Origin: Candidatus Melainabacteria bacterium
GTDB lineage: Bacteria; Cyanobacteriota; Vampirovibrionia; Obscuribacterales; Obscuribacteraceae
DNA: 64,000 nt
Assembly: GCA_016699165.1 (NCBI GenBank)
Contig: CP064963.1
Span: 3,906,001-3,970,000, forward strand
Direction of reading: 5' to 3'
Shown here: in pieces, positions 61,968-64,000 of the stretch
How positions within the stretch are numbered: the first letter of the stretch is position 1
Layout of the letters: each line of letters starts with the position of its first letter
Notes under the pieces: model-generated
Told to the model about the DNA's origin: nothing
What the model saw: the letters and a program-made list of their open reading frames with translations, nothing else
Database searches by the model: none
Made by a program: the position numbers and the translations under genes

Positions 61968-63425
61968 CTATTTAGTCGATTTTAGCGCCTGAAGCGCGCG
62001 TTGTCTTGCAGCAGAATGATCAACAATTGGTTTTGGATAAGTTTCGCCAAGAATCACCCCAGCCATTTGCAATTCAAGAGGAGGCGCTTCGTGGGGTTTA
62101 TGAATCCATTTCTTGTTTAATTTTGCCAATTCGGGCACCCATTCTTTTATATAGGTGCCTTCGGGATCGAACTTCTCGCCCTGTAAAACAGGATTGAAAA
62201 TTCTAAAAAATGGCGCTGCATCGGCTCCACATCCAGCGGTCCACTGCCATCCGAGCGTATTATTAGCCAAATCAGCATCGACTAGAGTGTCCCAGAACCA
62301 ATCTGCACCTGTTTGCCATGGCAGAAGCAAGTCTTTGGCTAAAAATGAGGCAACAATCATACGCACTCGATTGTGCATCCATCCTAAATGCCAGAGCTGG
62401 CGCATTCCCGCATCGACGATGGGAAAACCGGTCATTGCCTGCTGCCACTTTTCTAGCGAACCGTTATCGGTACGCCAGGGGAAGGAGGCGAACGAAGTCT
62501 GAAGTGGCTCGTCGGTCGTTTTCGGGAAGTAGTGCAAAAGATAATGGGCGAAATCTCGCCAACCTATTTCTCTTAAATAAATTTGTGTGCTTTTTGAGTC
62601 GTGTTCAATTGCGCGATGCCAGATTTGGCGGGGACTGATTTCACCAAAATGCAAGTGGGGTGAAATGTAAGAAACGTCAGAATCGCCTGGTCGGTCTCTG
62701 CCGGTATCGTATTTGGTAATAGATTTATTGACGAATTTAGAAAGTCGTTTGTGCGCTCCGGCTTCACCCGGTTGCCAAAATTCTTCCATATCTTCGTACC
62801 ACTTGATGCGCGGGATCAAATGTAAATCGTTCAAATCTTTTTTGAAGACTTTACTTGAATATTCAATGGTGTCAAATTTGGTGCCCTTAATTATTTTGCC
62901 AAATTTAGACTTGGGCAAGGGCACAGTATGACGATCGAAATGGTTTAGACATGCATTCCAGAATGGAGTGAAAACTTTGTAGGGACCGCCAGTTTTATTA
63001 AGCAAATTGGCCGGTTCGATAAGCAGACCATCATGATATGAAAAACACTCTACACCAATTTTTTCAAGTTCTTGCTCAACGACTTCTTCTTGTTTTGATG
63101 CCCAGGGTTCATGGCGATGATTATAAAAAAGATAGTCTGCCTTAACTGATTTTGCAAAACGAGCAATTTCTTTTGATGCCACTCCATGTAGTATCACAAG
63201 TGGGATTTCTCTTTCTTGGAGGTCTGCTTGCAATGAAGATAATGAGTGATGCAGCCACCATCTGCTAGCAGCCCCCATAGCCCATTTACCCTCGTCTGGG
63301 TCGCTCATTACAAAAACAGAAATACAATCGGCTTTGTCGGCGAGCTTATTTTCAAGCGCGTGCAATGCAGTGTTGTCAATTAGGCGCAAGTCAGAGCGAA
63401 ACCAATGAATAGCCCGTTTTTTCAT
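61968..63425 (-). CDS. phrB: Deoxyribodipyrimidine photolyase (cryptochrome/photolyase family)
   Basis: 485 residues from the ATG at 63425; a longer frame to 63509 overlaps hemH. Motifs: IHWFRSDLRLIDN at the N-terminus, the FAD-binding region with WRDFAHYLLHYFP, DAGMRQLWHLGWMHNRVRM, and WQWTAGCGADAAPFFRIFNP near the end. It repairs UV dimers with light. The palindrome copy at 62461 is read in frame as TDNGS. Confidence 0.93.
   Translation of the reverse strand: MKKRAIHWFRSDLRLIDNTALHALENKLADKADCISVFVMSDPDEGKWAMGAASRWWLHHSLSSLQADLQEREIPLVILHGVASKEIARFAKSVKADYLFYNHRHEPWASKQEEVVEQELEKIGVECFSYHDGLLIEPANLLNKTGGPYKVFTPFWNACLNHFDRHTVPLPKSKFGKIIKGTKFDTIEYSSKVFKKDLNDLHLIPRIKWYEDMEEFWQPGEAGAHKRLSKFVNKSITKYDTGRDRPGDSDVSYISPHLHFGEISPRQIWHRAIEHDSKSTQIYLREIGWRDFAHYLLHYFPKTTDEPLQTSFASFPWRTDNGSLEKWQQAMTGFPIVDAGMRQLWHLGWMHNRVRMIVASFLAKDLLLPWQTGADWFWDTLVDADLANNTLGWQWTAGCGADAAPFFRIFNPVLQGEKFDPEGTYIKEWVPELAKLNKKWIHKPHEAPPLELQMAGVILGETYPKPIVDHSAARQRALQALKSTK
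62461..62470. repeat. Dispersed palindrome core CCGTTATCGG, inside the photolyase gene
   Basis: Flanks AGCGAA (left) and TACGCC (right) fit the family well, so this is a near complete copy. Confidence 0.6.
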
Positions 63426-63451
63426 GAAAATGCTGGTCCTTATTATGGGAT

Positions 63452-64000
63452 CTAGCCAGGTCGACCAGGTGAGGCGGTTGCGCCGCGAGGACAACAGTTG
63501 GCTGGGCAAACGTTTGGGGAGATTGGGAAAGTGCCTTCTTTTTGGGCAGGTTCTCCATTCAAACGCTCGCCAATAAGATCAGAGATCATGAAAATGAAAT
63601 GAGGATGAAGTCCGGCAGTTTTTGCACGTAACATTTTTATTTCGAGCTCTTTGCAAAGGTCGGCTGCTTCGATGTCGAGATCGAATTTTACTTCCATGTG
63701 GTCTGATACGAAGCCAATTGGCGCAACCACCACTTCCAAATAGCCCTCAGCTTCAACTTCGCGTAAATGATCCAAGATATCTGGCTCCAACCATTTTTGA
63801 CTGGGCGGACCGCTCCTGCTTTGAAAAACTACTTTCCAGCTTTTGATTTTAAGCCGCTCTGCGAGAATCGAGGCAACTTCATTTAATTCGCTTTCGTACT
63901 TGCATCCATCCGCCATGCTGACAGGCAGGCTGTGGGCAACGAATGCGACATGTACTAAATTGCGATTTGGGAACTGGAAAAGACACTCGTTAAGCCGCTC
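63452..64000 (-). CDS. hemH: Ferrochelatase, C-terminal part (5' end outside window)
   Basis: The frame is open to the right edge, so the start lies beyond. Visible motifs: VAFVAHSLPVSM, FQSRSGPPSQKWLEPDI and VVAPIGFVSDHMEVKFDLDIEA, which contain the conserved His and Glu residues of ferrochelatase. The enzyme inserts iron into a porphyrin. The C-terminal tail has CPANCCP, three close cysteines that recall the C-terminal iron-sulfur ligands of some ferrochelatases. The stop is 26 bases before the photolyase start. Confidence 0.88.
   Translation of the reverse strand, partial: ERLNECLFQFPNRNLVHVAFVAHSLPVSMADGCKYESELNEVASILAERLKIKSWKVVFQSRSGPPSQKWLEPDILDHLREVEAEGYLEVVVAPIGFVSDHMEVKFDLDIEAADLCKELEIKMLRAKTAGLHPHFIFMISDLIGERLNGEPAQKEGTFPISPNVCPANCCPRGATASPGRPG

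Noticed and set aside
1..64000. CRISPR arrays, tRNA or rRNA genes, prophage
   Set aside because: No regularly spaced short repeats, no tRNA-like cloverleaf and no phage structural genes were recognised by eye. A tool such as tRNAscan-SE could still find a short one.

Overview
The window looks like a Gram-negative bacterial chromosome. It carries lipid A and Kdo genes (lpxK, waaA), a secretin, a periplasmic AMIN-type amidase, and housekeeping genes in recognisable order (ribF-recF, gyrB, rpsB-tsf, pyrH-frr-glmS). The mix of a BtpA homologue, an RRM-type RNA-binding protein, two Ser/Thr kinases, many TPR proteins, an SmtA-like metallothionein and a membrane pyrophosphatase, with no photosynthesis gene in view, fits a non-photosynthetic relative of Cyanobacteria (Melainabacteria/Vampirovibrionia, perhaps Obscuribacter-like). 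That placement is inference: no rRNA gene is present.

Layout. 1-3.9 kb: the C-terminal part of a large protein ending in an HNH/WHH-like nuclease domain, followed directly by four tandem copies of a SUKH (SMI1/KNR4) immunity-type gene. 4.1-8.9 kb: a plus-strand metabolic operon (ureidoglycolate-lyase-like protein, ring-opening amidohydrolase of the cyanuric acid/barbiturate family, an alpha/beta-hydrolase fused to a ThDP enzyme, and an exported HMA-like protein). 8.9-16.1 kb: two TadE-like proteins, a TPR protein, an M20 peptidase, an exported caspase-like protein, an SDR and a saccharopine-dehydrogenase-like enzyme. 16.2-21.3 kb: a divergent set resembling parts of the bacterial kynurenine route (2-aminomuconate-semialdehyde dehydrogenase-like, RidA/aminomuconate deaminase-like, KynB-like formamidase), with an AAC(3)-family acetyltransferase and BtpA. 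21.3-23.6 kb: an RRM protein, a DHH phosphoesterase and a gene-free stretch holding two tandem copies of a structured RNA whose stems show compensatory changes. I could not assign this RNA to a known family.

23.6-44.8 kb is core: a kinase, recF, ribF, gyrB, a CDP-alcohol phosphatidyltransferase, lpxK, waaA, priA, an HNH protein, rpsB, tsf, pyrH, frr, glmS and an MFS transporter. 44.8-64 kb holds a metallothionein-like protein with an acidic extension, a group-2 type sigma factor broken by a single in-frame TGA in region 4.2, a secretin, TPR and kinase proteins, hemW, murI, an AMIN amidase, hppA, a frameshifted IS1595-like zinc-ribbon/winged-helix gene, an ABC-2 exporter, photolyase and the C-terminal part of ferrochelatase.

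A dispersed near-palindrome with core ACCGTTAWCGGT recurs at least ten times between 16 and 62.5 kb, both between genes and inside reading frames, and is absent from the first 16 kb. The strongest candidates for something undescribed are the duplicated structured RNA (22981-23588), this palindrome family, the nuclease with its four-copy immunity array, and the hydrolase-ThDP fusion operon.
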